55,060 nt of DNA, taken from Nostocaceae cyanobacterium. Its GTDB lineage: Bacteria; Cyanobacteriota; Cyanobacteriia; Cyanobacteriales; Nostocaceae. The position numbers and the translations under genes were made by a program. Shown here piece after piece: positions 46,689 through 54,936 of this stretch. Positions within the stretch are counted from its first letter, which is position 1; each line of letters begins with the position of its first letter. The stretch spans positions 1 through 55,060 of the forward strand of contig JASJCY010000015.1 in the NCBI GenBank assembly GCA_030065825.1, in the 5' to 3' direction. The notes below the pieces were generated by a model. That model did not search any database. It was not told the origin of the DNA and worked only from the letters and a program-made list of their open reading frames with translations.

Positions 46689-47534
46689 TTAATTTTGCTG
46701 AAGATTTTGAGCAATACCTTTCCTGTAGACCAGCCAGGTAAAGATAGCCATTCCTGCTTGTGTACCCATTAAATCGTGAAGGATATGAAACAAAGCATTC
46801 AAACTCACCTGGGGATCGGTATAGGGATTGCCTCCAAACTTATCTAGAAGAAACACAAAGATTAAGTTAACTCCAACTGAGAAAATTGGCACAAGAATAA
46901 TTTTCCAATCTTTGTCGAGTATTTGATAACCTCGATAAGTCAAGACGCTAAAAACTAGAGTTAGTGCAATATAAATAGGAATTTTCAAATTATCGTTTTG
47001 TGCTTGATAACCTAAAGGGTACAAAATTGAAACAATTAACAAACTGATACTAAACAAAATATTGATTAAATTTGTAATTACAGTCGTCTTTTTCACTAAA
47101 CCATCTGACCACAGAGAAAATGCTGAAATCAAGAAAAAGTAAAACATGAAATTCAGCATTGTGAAATCATTTTGATAGTACCAGCATTGCGTAACATGCC
47201 AGCCAATTTCTGAAGCGATTGCCACCATAATAAAAGCTAAACCCAACTGGGAAGCAAAAATTTGTCTCAACCCCAATCCTAAGTTATTTAAACTTTGATA
47301 AAAAATTTTCATTGCCAGAGGAATTAAGGCAAAGGTAAGAATATGGGTGATAATTAATGCGAATTTCCAACCGCCAGTAATGCAGGTTCGAGATGGATCT
47401 ATGGGAGATTCTGTTCCGGGCAATGTTGCCAGAATATAACCAAATCCAGCTAAACCGATTAAGAAACACAGGGCAATAAACCCTAAGTTACTACTAAATA
47501 TTTTGCTATTATTATTTTGTGGAATATTTTTCAT
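46689..47534 (-). CDS. Multi-pass membrane protein, unknown function
   Basis: A 281-residue protein with seven or eight hydrophobic helices (FIALCFLIGLAGFGYILATL, FALIITHILTFALIPLAM, LGLAFIMVAIASEIGWHV, IPIYIALTLVFSVLTY and others). Several conserved-looking polar residues lie inside or next to helices (EIGWHVTQCWYYQND, FHILHDLMGTQAGMAIF), which could bind a metal or ligand. I do not recognise the family with confidence. A MITE starts 13 bases upstream of its ATG, so transcription of this gene must cross or start in that element. Confidence 0.7.
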   Translation of the reverse strand: MKNIPQNNNSKIFSSNLGFIALCFLIGLAGFGYILATLPGTESPIDPSRTCITGGWKFALIITHILTFALIPLAMKIFYQSLNNLGLGLRQIFASQLGLAFIMVAIASEIGWHVTQCWYYQNDFTMLNFMFYFFLISAFSLWSDGLVKKTTVITNLINILFSISLLIVSILYPLGYQAQNDNLKIPIYIALTLVFSVLTYRGYQILDKDWKIILVPIFSVGVNLIFVFLLDKFGGNPYTDPQVSLNALFHILHDLMGTQAGMAIFTWLVYRKGIAQNLQQN

Positions 47535-47546
47535 AGAAAAAGTTTT

Positions 47547-47890
47547 GGCGTTGCATAAATGGGGGATGATTTTAATAGTTTTGTGGGGGTTGCTGAATAT
47601 AGTTATGAATCTGAAATAAAAACCTCACCCCGTCCTACGGACACCCCTCTCCGAACTCGCGGAGAGGGGAAGGGGAGCCACTGCGTTGCGCGGGTACTCT
47701 ACGAGAAGCCTTCGTCTACCCCGCGTTGTAGCAAGTGGCGTGGTGAGGTCTATTTTGTAAATTCATATTCCAATTCAGCAATGCCGTTTTGTGGAATAGG
47801 TATCTTGTCCCTTCCTGATATTTTTGCTTTACTCATATTCATCCCTTCTCGCACGTAGCGAAAGCGGAGTGCGTAGATAGTTAATCAATG
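47547..47890. mobile_element. MITE-like element D, outer copy, interrupted
   Basis: The left end GGCGTTGCATAAATGGGGGA matches the left end of element C. The right part (CTCATATTCATCCCTT ... TTAATCAATGC) matches C's right end but is split by about 33 bases of GC-rich palindromic sequence. A complete second element sits inside at 47586-47785. Confidence 0.6.
47586..47785. mobile_element. MITE-like element D, nested copy (200 bp)
   Basis: GGGGTTGCTGAATATAGTTA and TTCCAATTCAGCAATGCC are inverted ends, with TATGAAT and ATTCATA just inside. The interior is a GC-rich CCTCACCCC...GGTGAGG palindrome. Confidence 0.7.
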
Positions 47891-47973
47891 CTGTTTTGTG
47901 GAATGGGCATCTTACCCCTTCCTGATATTTTCCCTGGCTATGAGACTGGGAATTGAATCCGATGGGGGTTGCT

Positions 47974-48843
47974 TTATTTCTTGGCTTGCACCTGGGGATT
48001 CCTGGGGGGGATCGCCATTTTTCCTCCTTTATTATGGGTACGTCGCATTAATGGCTTGATTGCTGTACTTAACACATAGGTAACACCAGCAACTAAGATA
48101 ATTGTCGCCCCAGAGGTCAAATTTAGGCTATAAGATAACCACAATCCTACGGTGGTAAAAAACATACCCAAGATACTTGCCATTACCATCATTTTCCGCA
48201 TATCCCGCACAAATTGACTGCTAATAGCAGCTGGCATTGTCAGCAAGGCAATTACCATAATTAATCCCACCACCCGCATCATCATCACCACAGTCAGGGC
48301 AATCATACACATTAAGGTCAGATAAATGGCATCCACTGGCACGTTGGTGATGGTAGCAAAAGTTTCGTCAAAGGAGATTGCCAGTAATTCTTTGTAGAAA
48401 AACACCGCTAGGGCGATAATAATTATATCTAGCACTAGGGTAATCAGTAGGTCATTGCTGGAAACAGCTAAGATACTGCCAAACAGATAGCTCATCAAAT
48501 CTGCTTTGTAACCCCCCGTCAAGTCCACCAGGATAATTCCCACAGCCATCCCCATTGCCCACATTACCCCAATAATCGTATCTGCCCTCTGCTTGGTGCG
48601 GCGTTGAACCATACCCATGCCTAAAGCAGCTGCTACACTAAAGATAATTGCCCCTAAAATTGGGTTAAATCGCAAATAGTACCCCAATCCAATGCCACCA
48701 TAGGCAGCATGGGCAATACCACCACTGATAAAGACAATACGATTAATCACTACAAAGGTACCAATAATCCCGCAGGCAATACTTACCAACACCCCAGCTA
48801 TCAATGCATTGCGCATAAAATCAAATTGTAGTGCTTCAATCAT
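47974..48843 (-). CDS. znuB: Metal ABC transporter permease (ZnuB type)
   Basis: A 289-residue inner-membrane permease of the ABC-3 (zinc/manganese) family with about eight helices. Typical segments are NRIVFISGGIAHAAYGGIGLGYYL near the N terminus and VVGLIMVIALLTMPAAISSQF further on. Its ATG overlaps the ATPase stop by four bases (ATGA), so the two are coupled. The C terminus is basic. The gene name is by family; metal preference (Zn over Mn) is inferred from the cluster. Confidence 0.88.
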   Translation of the reverse strand: MIEALQFDFMRNALIAGVLVSIACGIIGTFVVINRIVFISGGIAHAAYGGIGLGYYLRFNPILGAIIFSVAAALGMGMVQRRTKQRADTIIGVMWAMGMAVGIILVDLTGGYKADLMSYLFGSILAVSSNDLLITLVLDIIIIALAVFFYKELLAISFDETFATITNVPVDAIYLTLMCMIALTVVMMMRVVGLIMVIALLTMPAAISSQFVRDMRKMMVMASILGMFFTTVGLWLSYSLNLTSGATIILVAGVTYVLSTAIKPLMRRTHNKGGKMAIPPRNPQVQAKK

Positions 48844-49655
48844 CGCTTAATTTCCTCAATCAAATGCTGGGGGAAAACTCGATGGGGTACACCATGAGCA
48901 ATTAAGTCAATGGGACACTGATAAACTACCTGTAACATTTCTGGGGTAATCTCCCGTTCACCGTGATAATACAAACGCCGATTTAAGCAACCCACGGTTT
49001 TCACACAAGATGCGATCGCGCCAATATCATGGGAAATCATCAAAATGGTGATATATTCATTTAACTGTTGCAATAAATCGTAAATGTGGGTTTCCCCATG
49101 AGGATCAATACCTGCAAGGGGTTCATCCAACAGCAGGATTTTTGGTTCTGTGGCTAAAGCACGAGCAATATAAACCCGCTTTCTTTGCCCTCCAGACAGT
49201 TCACTCAGGGAGCGATCGCGCTTATCCAGCATTTCCACACTACGTAAAGCCTCAGCGACACATTCCTTGTCCTTAGAGGTATAACGTTGTAGCAATCGCC
49301 GTTTCCCCAACCTTCCCAGCAATACCACATCCCAAACACTAATGGGGAAAGCACTATCAAATTCTACTGACTGGGGTACGTAGCCAAGATAACGTCGTCC
49401 CTTTTTGACATTCATCCCCATGATCCGCACTTCACCCCCCATTGGTGGCAGTAGTCCCAGTAAAACTTTAAACAAGGTCGTCTTGCCACTGCCATTGGGA
49501 CCAATCAAACCAATAAAATCTAGCTCCTGCACGCAAAGGTTGATATCTTCTAACACTGGCTCATGGTCATACCCAGCCCAGAGATGCTGAATCAATATCA
49601 TCTCTGCTTTTATCTCTGTATTTCTTCTATTTTCTATAGTCTTATTTGTTTTCAT
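48840..49655 (-). CDS. znuC: Metal ABC transporter ATPase (ZnuC type)
   Basis: A 271-residue ABC ATPase that powers the adjacent permease. Walker A GPNGSGKTT is at 52-60, the signature LSGGQRKRVYIARAL and Walker B ILLLDEPLAGID follow, and the H-loop is ISHD. I choose the ATG at 49655, preceded by GGGAGGAAAT, over the GTG five codons upstream. It lies 51 bases after the binding-protein gene and overlaps the permease start. Confidence 0.92.
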   Translation of the reverse strand: MKTNKTIENRRNTEIKAEMILIQHLWAGYDHEPVLEDINLCVQELDFIGLIGPNGSGKTTLFKVLLGLLPPMGGEVRIMGMNVKKGRRYLGYVPQSVEFDSAFPISVWDVVLLGRLGKRRLLQRYTSKDKECVAEALRSVEMLDKRDRSLSELSGGQRKRVYIARALATEPKILLLDEPLAGIDPHGETHIYDLLQQLNEYITILMISHDIGAIASCVKTVGCLNRRLYYHGEREITPEMLQVVYQCPIDLIAHGVPHRVFPQHLIEEIKR

Positions 49656-49706
49656 ATTTCCTCCCTTCACCCCTCCCTATTTCCACATTGAAATAAAGAT
49701 ATAGTC

Positions 49707-50630
49707 TTATACCTTACCCATGGTATATACGTAAAAAACACTACCCTGACTTAAAACCTTGACAAAAGTACGAGAAACTTGACGTAAATTATTCAACCAA
49801 TCTGCTGATAGAGGATCGATAACTAAGACTTCCCCACCAATCTCCTTGGCGATAGTTGCAGCAGCCTGTTTACTAAACTGGGGTTCTACGAAGATTACTT
49901 TAATGTTTTCCTTTTTCGCCTTAGTAATTAATGCTGCTAGTTCAGCCGCACTGGGTTCCTGTCCCCCAACTTGAATAGGAATCATTTCCAGTTCATAATC
50001 ACGGGCAAAATAGCCCCAACCAGGATGGAAAACAATAAATTTGCGATTTTTTACTCCTTGTAGCTTCTTACGCATATCGGCATCTAAGTTATCGATATCT
50101 GCTACAAATCGCTCCAGGTTACCCTGATATACCTCCTGATTTTTAGTATCCAGTTTGACTAATGCATCAGTGATTGTCCGTAACTGAATTTTAACCAACT
50201 GGGGTGAAAGCCAGATATGGGGGTCGAGATTTTCTCCTTCTTGATCAAATTCAGGTGAGATTGGCAATCGCTGAATACCCTGAGTGGTATCCACAATCAG
50301 CATTTTAGGGTTTACCCCCTTGATTTTATCCATCCAGGCTGATTCAAATTCAATGCGAATACGCATATAAGCCTGGGAACGACTAAGGGCTTTGAGTTGT
50401 TCTGGTTTCGGTTCAAAGGTATGGGGTTCCGCTCCCGGAGGAACCATGACATTGACATTCACATATCCATTACCAATGCGTTCCACAAAGTACTTTTGCG
50501 GGGGAATGCTGACCATAATTTGCAGCTTTTCTGGGGTTGGGGTGGTTGTCGAACTTTGACGACACCCAGTTAGAGGCATAACTACCCCAAACAATAGCAT
50601 GACAATGACAAGGTATAAACGGTTAAACAT
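49707..50630 (-). CDS. znuA: Metal-binding lipoprotein of ABC transporter (ZnuA type)
   Basis: A 307-residue periplasmic solute-binding protein of the ZnuA/TroA cluster, lipid-anchored (lipobox LTGC at about 20-23). Probable metal ligands are the His residues in EPHTFEP, DPHIWLSP and FHPGWGYF and the Asp in VIDPLSADW, the usual three His plus one acidic ligand. The His-rich loop seen in many zinc-specific ZnuA proteins is absent; in its place is a short acidic EFDQEGENL. Zinc is most likely, manganese possible. It is the first gene of the three-gene operon and is preceded by Fur/Zur-like boxes. Confidence 0.9.
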   Translation of the reverse strand: MFNRLYLVIVMLLFGVVMPLTGCRQSSTTTPTPEKLQIMVSIPPQKYFVERIGNGYVNVNVMVPPGAEPHTFEPKPEQLKALSRSQAYMRIRIEFESAWMDKIKGVNPKMLIVDTTQGIQRLPISPEFDQEGENLDPHIWLSPQLVKIQLRTITDALVKLDTKNQEVYQGNLERFVADIDNLDADMRKKLQGVKNRKFIVFHPGWGYFARDYELEMIPIQVGGQEPSAAELAALITKAKKENIKVIFVEPQFSKQAAATIAKEIGGEVLVIDPLSADWLNNLRQVSRTFVKVLSQGSVFYVYTMGKV

Positions 50631-50780
50631 TTGTCGCCACCTCCATTTTTCAACGAGATTGGCAATAGACGGCGAACAAAAGCATAATTAGTCAGTTAAC
50701 CAATATTAGCAATTCAGTAATAACACTGATTCTCCCTAATTATATAGTTCTTTTTTTATCCATCCGCCAATTTGAAAATA

Positions 50781-50799
50781 GATAATGTTAATCTATAAA
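50781..50799. promoter_or_regulatory. Weaker Fur/Zur-like box
   Basis: GATAATGTTAATCTATAAA matches the classic 19-bp Fur consensus at about 14 positions and sits within an imperfect ATAGAT/ATCTAT dyad. It is 150 bases before the ZnuA start. Confidence 0.4.
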
Positions 50800-50837
50800 G
50801 ATTTTGACTTTACAAGATAAGGGCAAAATCCCTCTAA

Positions 50838-50856
50838 GACAATGATAGTCATTATA
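50838..50856. promoter_or_regulatory. Fur/Zur-family operator upstream of the znu operon
   Basis: GACAATGATAGTCATTATA matches the 19-bp Fur consensus at 16 positions and contains the dyad AATGA-TAG-TCATT. FUR-family regulators, including Zur, share this type of site, so zinc repression of the transporter is the likely meaning. It lies between the divergent znuA and membrane-protein genes and could control both. Confidence 0.6.
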
Positions 50857-50976
50857 AAGCTCTTAATTCTTGTTTTTATCTTTTTATAAAGTTCCGTAAC
50901 ATTAATGTAAACTGAAGACGATCCCCACAAGTTCCTCAAAGTTTTTGAATATATCTATAAGTAGAGATTTATAACT

Positions 50977-51060
50977 ATTACCAATTACCAATTCCCAATT
51001 CCCAATTACCAATTCCCAATTCCCAATTACCAATTCCCAATTACCAATTACCAATTCCCA
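50977..51060. repeat. Heptamer repeat (CAATTMC)n
   Basis: About 11-12 units alternating CAATTAC and CAATTCC end just before the ribosome binding site of the next gene, so the array is in its leader. It is an STRR. Confidence 0.9.
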
Positions 51061-51075
51061 CTATAAGGAGGATAT

Positions 51076-51468
51076 ATGGATTTAAGTATTCAGGCACAAA
51101 TCATAGCATTGTGGGCAGTATTTTTATTCGGGACAGTCTTTCACAGTCAATTAGCTTTTATGCCAATTCTCTACGGTGAAAATGTTGCCATGCCAAGCTA
51201 TAAAGGTAAAATGCCTTTATCCCATCCTTGGTTAATGCTGGGATTCTTCATTATTCCCATGCTTGCCATTCTCCTCACTGTTTTTAATGCCTCACCCCTA
51301 TATAGAATGATTCACTTTGGCGTCACAGTGTTTTATACGTTGATGAATTTTGTACACGCAGCGATGGATTTAACCGTCAGACCAATAGAGTGGTATCAGA
51401 TAGCTTTAATGGTGATTGTATTTATCAATGGAGTTGCTTTAAATATTCTTGCCTACCAGTGGATTTGA
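51076..51468 (+). CDS. Small four-helix membrane protein
   Basis: A 130-residue integral membrane protein with four hydrophobic helices (IIALWAVFLFGTVFHSQLAF, WLMLGFFIIPMLAILLTVF, HFGVTVFYTLMNFVHAAMDL, IALMVIVFINGVALNILAY). The polar-in-helix residues H, H and D (FHSQ, NFVHAAMD) recall heme- or metal-handling membrane proteins, but I do not recognise the family. A strong AAGGAGGA precedes the ATG. It is divergent from the znu operon and shares a Fur/Zur-box region with it, so a link to metal supply is possible. Confidence 0.7.
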   Translation: MDLSIQAQIIALWAVFLFGTVFHSQLAFMPILYGENVAMPSYKGKMPLSHPWLMLGFFIIPMLAILLTVFNASPLYRMIHFGVTVFYTLMNFVHAAMDLTVRPIEWYQIALMVIVFINGVALNILAYQWI

Positions 51469-51548
51469 ACAAATAATTGGTAATTGGTCATAACAATTTA
51501 AAATTTAAAATACCCCTACGGGGAAGCAAGCTACAAAATACCCTACGT

Positions 51549-51665
51549 CATATCTTGCACCATTCTCAACAAGCATTGAGAAACCGGGTTTATAAACGAA
51601 AAATAACGGTTTTAACAGGTTAATATTCTCAATAAACCCGGTTTCTGACCCAGGTGCAAGATGTG
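51549..51665. mobile_element. MITE-like element of a second family (117 bp)
   Basis: The ends CATATCTTGCACC and GGTGCAAGATGTG are inverted repeats (12 of 13). Inside, AGAAACCGGGTTTAT (51579-51593) pairs perfectly with 51632-51646. The same terminus GGTGCAAGATATG recurs at 54797-54809. Confidence 0.75.
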
Positions 51666-51728
51666 TGCTACGGGAATCGCAAAGCACTACAAAATAGCCT
51701 TCGGCAAGGGCAAAGCCCTACAAAATTG

Positions 51729-51877
51729 GGGGTTGCTGAATTAAGGGATGAATATGAGTGGTGCAGGCCGGAGTGTCTGCCTCATAAATATAGAAAACGA
51801 GCATCCCTACCCATTCCACAAACTAAAATACCCATCCCACAAAACCATCAAAATCATCTTCATATGAAAGCTATTCC
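51729..51877. mobile_element. MITE-like element E, inverse of C
   Basis: It begins GGGGTTGCTGAATTAAGGGA and ends with CCACAAAACCATCAAAATCA followed by TCTTCATATG; the reverse complement follows element C segment by segment, including GGGATGGGTATTTTAGTTTG. Confidence 0.65.
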
Positions 51878-52012
51878 CAGAGGTTATTAATTGAAAGTCA
51901 AGATAAAGTTACAGCAAGAGTAATATCGAGACAGTCACGCCCAATCAATCTAATAAATATTATTGGGTTTCTCTGGTATTGTCAATTTAAAAATTACAAA
52001 ATAATTCAGAAT

Positions 52013-52633
52013 ATGGAAAAATCAAGAGCTAATAAACGGCGCTCATTAGCTATAGCTGGTACGTTACTTTTTTTAGCAGGATCAATAATTTTTATGGGCA
52101 TTATAACTGGTGAAATTTTTTATCCGCCAGGATATAGCACTTCGGTGAATGATATAAGTGATTTAGGAGGAACTAGACCACCAAATAGTGTTATTTATCA
52201 ACCATCAGCAACCATTTTTAATATCACGATGATAGTCACAGGTATTATGATAATTGTTGCAACTTTGTTTGTACAAAAATATTTTCAAAAACGCGTTGCC
52301 AGCATACCATTAGGAATATTTGGTTTCGGTATATTGGGCGTAGGAATTTTCCCGGGTAATGTAGAGTTCTATCATGGATTATTTTCCATGATTACTTTTA
52401 TTTCCGGTGGAATTGCAGCAATCACGTCTTGCAAAATAACACCACCTCCATATCGTTATATTGGAATTTTTTTGGGAGTGATTGCCTTGGTATTTCTCTT
52501 TTTTGCTAATTATTTTATCCCCACTTTAGGTAGTGGTGGAACAGAACGTTGGGTAGCATATCCTATATTACTTTGGATGACGGGTTTTGGTGGGTTTTTA
52601 CTAGGTATGCAGACAACTACATTGCGCAGTTAA
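52013..52633 (+). CDS. DUF998-type membrane protein
   Basis: A 206-residue protein with six predicted helices. The pattern SVNDISDLGG after the first helix, the loop PPNSVIYQPSATIFN, and FPGNVEFYHGLFSMITFISGG match the DUF998 family. Its function is not known. It stands alone, followed by two MITE-like elements. Confidence 0.8.
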   Translation: MEKSRANKRRSLAIAGTLLFLAGSIIFMGIITGEIFYPPGYSTSVNDISDLGGTRPPNSVIYQPSATIFNITMIVTGIMIIVATLFVQKYFQKRVASIPLGIFGFGILGVGIFPGNVEFYHGLFSMITFISGGIAAITSCKITPPPYRYIGIFLGVIALVFLFFANYFIPTLGSGGTERWVAYPILLWMTGFGGFLLGMQTTTLRS

Positions 52634-52679
52634 AAGCTAATTTTTCACAAAAATTTATGCAGACACAATCTCACCAACA

Positions 52680-52850
52680 GGGGTTGCTGAATCAAAGTAT
52701 GAATACTGTGATTAGAGTTTTTAGTTAGCCACCATTATCCCCTGCACCCGTGACCCCCAACATTGGGGGTATTCTTGGGGGACTTTAAATAATCTTTCTC
52801 CCCCAGAATTGGGGGTTGGGGGCAAAATTATAGTTGTAATTAGCAACTCC
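52680..52850. mobile_element. MITE-like element F
   Basis: GGGGTTGCTGAATCAAAGTA and TTGTAATTAGCAACTCC are inverted ends. The interior has nested palindromes (ACCCCCAACATTGGGGGT and CCCCCAGAATTGGGGG). Confidence 0.65.
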
Positions 52851-52856
52851 AAATTT

Positions 52857-52978
52857 GGGGTTGCTGAATAGAAGTATGAATTTCGATGTAGAGATGTTTC
52901 ATGAAACGTATTATAAGGGTTTTGGAATCACAAAAAATCATTTTCATACATCAAATTAGCAATGCCCCAAATTTTCTA
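52857..52978. mobile_element. MITE-like element G
   Basis: The ends are GGGGTTGCTGAAT and ATTAGCAATGCCCC, with the core AAGGGTTTTGGAATCA as in element B. AAATTT directly flanks both ends and may be a target duplication. It follows element F after six bases. Confidence 0.75.
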
Positions 52979-53006
52979 TTCCCTATTCCCTGTTCCCTAT
53001 TCCCTT
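52979..53006. repeat. Heptamer repeat (CCCTATT)n
   Basis: Four units of CCCTATT with one CCCTGTT, abutting element G. It is the reverse-complement type of the array at 12835. Confidence 0.75.
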
Positions 53007-53115
53007 TTGACAAACTCCAGGTTTCGACTTGGACGAAGTTTAATTGGTAATAGATAATTGCACCTCCCATTACCCATTACCCGGTGAACGAAAAAATGTG
53101 TGGGAGAACCAAAAT

Positions 53116-53166
53116 GCTTATTACTTATTACTTATTACTTATTACTTATTACTTATTACTTATTAC
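53116..53166. repeat. Heptamer repeat (TTACTTA)n
   Basis: Seven perfect units of CTTATTA or its rotation, reaching the stop codon of the DUF790 gene. Confidence 0.9.
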
Positions 53167-54383
53167 CCAGTTTCAATGACAGCTAACACAGTTTTTGGCA
53201 ATAATTTATCTTTAAACCAGACAATCTTTGCAGGAACATCGTGTAATTTTACCCCTGCTTTATCAAGATTTAAACGTTCCGAAATTGCCAAAATTAAGTT
53301 ATCACATTCTGAACGTCTTACCTGTGCAAACTTCTTTTGTAAATATTCGGGACGCCAATAACCGACAATTTCTAATAAATATGTATGTCCATCAGGATGA
53401 ACTAATCTAAAATCAGGAATCATCACACTTCCCGGTATAGGAATTAAATCAACTTCCCTCTCTAAAACCCACTCAGTTTTCATCCCTTCCCACTTATCAG
53501 CAAAAGAAGCCTCAATCATACTATCGTAAGGCTTTCCTGGTGGATAATGGCTAACCAAACCACATTCAGAATTGAGAGTAAACCGTCCAGTTTTCCAAGC
53601 ATTGGTGTAAAAATCACGAACTTGTAACGTAGTCGCAAGACTCCATCTAGTAACATGAAGTAAAGCCGGAATTAACTTAGCAATTGCTAATCCATAACGG
53701 GTACTAGGACGAAATAAACTTGTAGGACCATCGATAGTAATTGTAAATCCATGGTCAGCATCTCCTTCAATATAAGCCATTAATTGAAACAGCTTTAAAT
53801 AGCGGAATAAAAGTTTATATTCACCAGGAACATTACGATGAGCATTAATAATTAATTGACTAGACTTATAAAATATTCCTTGAACCTGAGATAAATTATA
53901 ACGATGTAATAACTCTGTGGGTGTGGGTGGATCAAAATTGGTAAGAATTTTATTTTCAGCTAAATCAGCATATAATCCATCACGTACCTGAGAAGGTAAC
54001 ACTTCTTTTTCTAATTCATGACTTAATTCATCAGCAATTTTTGTTAGGGTAACTTGCGTAGATTCTTGACTAGGAGAAGACTTTGCAGCCAGGGAAAACA
54101 CTCTTTCCCGTAACATTTGTGGTTCTAGGGGACTCACAACTTCAAAAGTAGAAAAACTACTTTTAAGCATATAAGCCAAACCCCGTTTAAACTTATAATC
54201 TGGGGTATCACCTTCTAAATCTAACAGTTGACGTTCTAGTAAACCTTGGCTGTTACCAACTGTTTCTTGAAAACAAGTAATTAATTCTTGAGCGATTTTT
54301 AAATGTTTATCATCAATGTTGACTCGCTTAGGAATTATTTGTTCCCCATTTTGCCGATTAATTAGTAAGTCTGTAGGTAACAT
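53163..54383 (-). CDS. DUF790 (Bax1-like) putative nuclease
   Basis: A 406-residue protein of the DUF790 family, whose archaeal member Bax1 is a nuclease that works with the XPB helicase. The C-terminal part has the PD-(D/E)xK-type core: IPDFRLVHPDGHTYLLEIVGYW, then EYLQKKFAQVRRSECDNLILAIS. The N-terminal part (MLPTDLLINRQNGEQIIPKRV) is also typical of the family. No helicase gene is next to it inside the window. DNA repair or defence roles are possible. The last codons overlap the edge of a heptamer array. Confidence 0.85.
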   Translation of the reverse strand: MLPTDLLINRQNGEQIIPKRVNIDDKHLKIAQELITCFQETVGNSQGLLERQLLDLEGDTPDYKFKRGLAYMLKSSFSTFEVVSPLEPQMLRERVFSLAAKSSPSQESTQVTLTKIADELSHELEKEVLPSQVRDGLYADLAENKILTNFDPPTPTELLHRYNLSQVQGIFYKSSQLIINAHRNVPGEYKLLFRYLKLFQLMAYIEGDADHGFTITIDGPTSLFRPSTRYGLAIAKLIPALLHVTRWSLATTLQVRDFYTNAWKTGRFTLNSECGLVSHYPPGKPYDSMIEASFADKWEGMKTEWVLEREVDLIPIPGSVMIPDFRLVHPDGHTYLLEIVGYWRPEYLQKKFAQVRRSECDNLILAISERLNLDKAGVKLHDVPAKIVWFKDKLLPKTVLAVIETG

Positions 54384-54472
54384 ATTCTATATTTTCAAAT
54401 AACCGCACAGACGCAGAATATACAGAGTTTACACTCTTCCATTGTAGCGACTGTCGGGGTTTCTTGAGAATG

Positions 54473-54511
54473 ACTACTCCCGTCCCGCTAGAAGATTAGC
54501 GAATTGAGTGA
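54473..54511 (+). repeat. Non-coding copy of the NACHT gene 3' end
   Basis: It matches 18892-18930 at 37 of 39 bases (core CCCGCTAGAAGATTA-CGAAT), including the in-frame TGA, but has no open frame leading into it. Confidence 0.85.
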
Positions 54512-54692
54512 GAGGGGGAAGAGGGGGAAGAGGGAGAAGAGGAGGAAGAGGGGGAAGAGGAGGAAGAGGGGGAAGAGGGGGAAGAGGGGGAAGAGGGGGA
54601 AGAGGAGGAAGAGGGGGAAGAGGAGGAAGAGGAGGAAGAGGGGGAAGAGGAGGAAGAGGGGGAAGAGGAGGAAGAGGGGGAAGAGGAGGAAG
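54511..54692 (+). repeat. Purine minisatellite (GGRGGAAGA)n
   Basis: About twenty 9-bp units, GGGGGAAGA and GGAGGAAGA, all purine on this strand. Three more units follow the NACHT stop near 18941. The arginine- and glycine-rich frames through it are artefacts of the repeat. Such tracts can form triplex or G-rich structures. Confidence 0.95.
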
Positions 54693-54850
54693 AGGGGGAG
54701 AAATTTTTATAGGTAATCTTAGAACAGGGAAGGGAGTAATGCTTTTTGTTTAAATTTTAGGTTTAGACATCCAGTTTTTCTAGTCTTGTTAAGAGTGGTG
54801 CAAGATATGAAATAATACCAATTTGAAAAAAGAATGCGACATATGGTTGC

Positions 54851-54875
54851 TAGGGGTGCGGAAACCGCACCCCTA
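54851..54875. repeat. REP-like palindrome
   Basis: TAGGGGTGCGG and CCGCACCCCTA, 11-bp perfect arms around AAA. It has the same design as the palindrome inside the NACHT gene (GGGCGGGG-AAA-CCCCGCCC). Confidence 0.85.
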
Positions 54876-54936
54876 CAATTGGATCTGTTGTCAATATTTT
54901 TATTTTTTGATTTGGTATAAGGAATCCCCACAGAAT

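Larger units (their letters stand above)
51469..52012. other. 540-bp spacer filled with two repeat elements
   Basis: It carries a palindromic element at 51549-51665, then CTACAAAAT-rich repeats and the MITE-like element at 51729-51877. No gene is seen. Confidence 0.5.
54384..54936. other. Repeat-filled spacer at the right edge
   Basis: It contains the NACHT-tail duplicate (54473-54511), a long purine minisatellite, a GGTGCAAGATATG MITE end near 54797 and a GC-rich palindrome at 54851. No gene is seen. Confidence 0.5.

Noticed and set aside
48001-50630. Manganese (Mnt/Sit) transporter
   Set aside because: The binding protein has a three-His set of likely ligands and a Fur/Zur-type box upstream, which favours zinc; manganese cannot be fully excluded.
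54504-54753. Arg- and Gly-rich small proteins
   Set aside because: They are translations of the purine minisatellite with no ribosome binding site or family.
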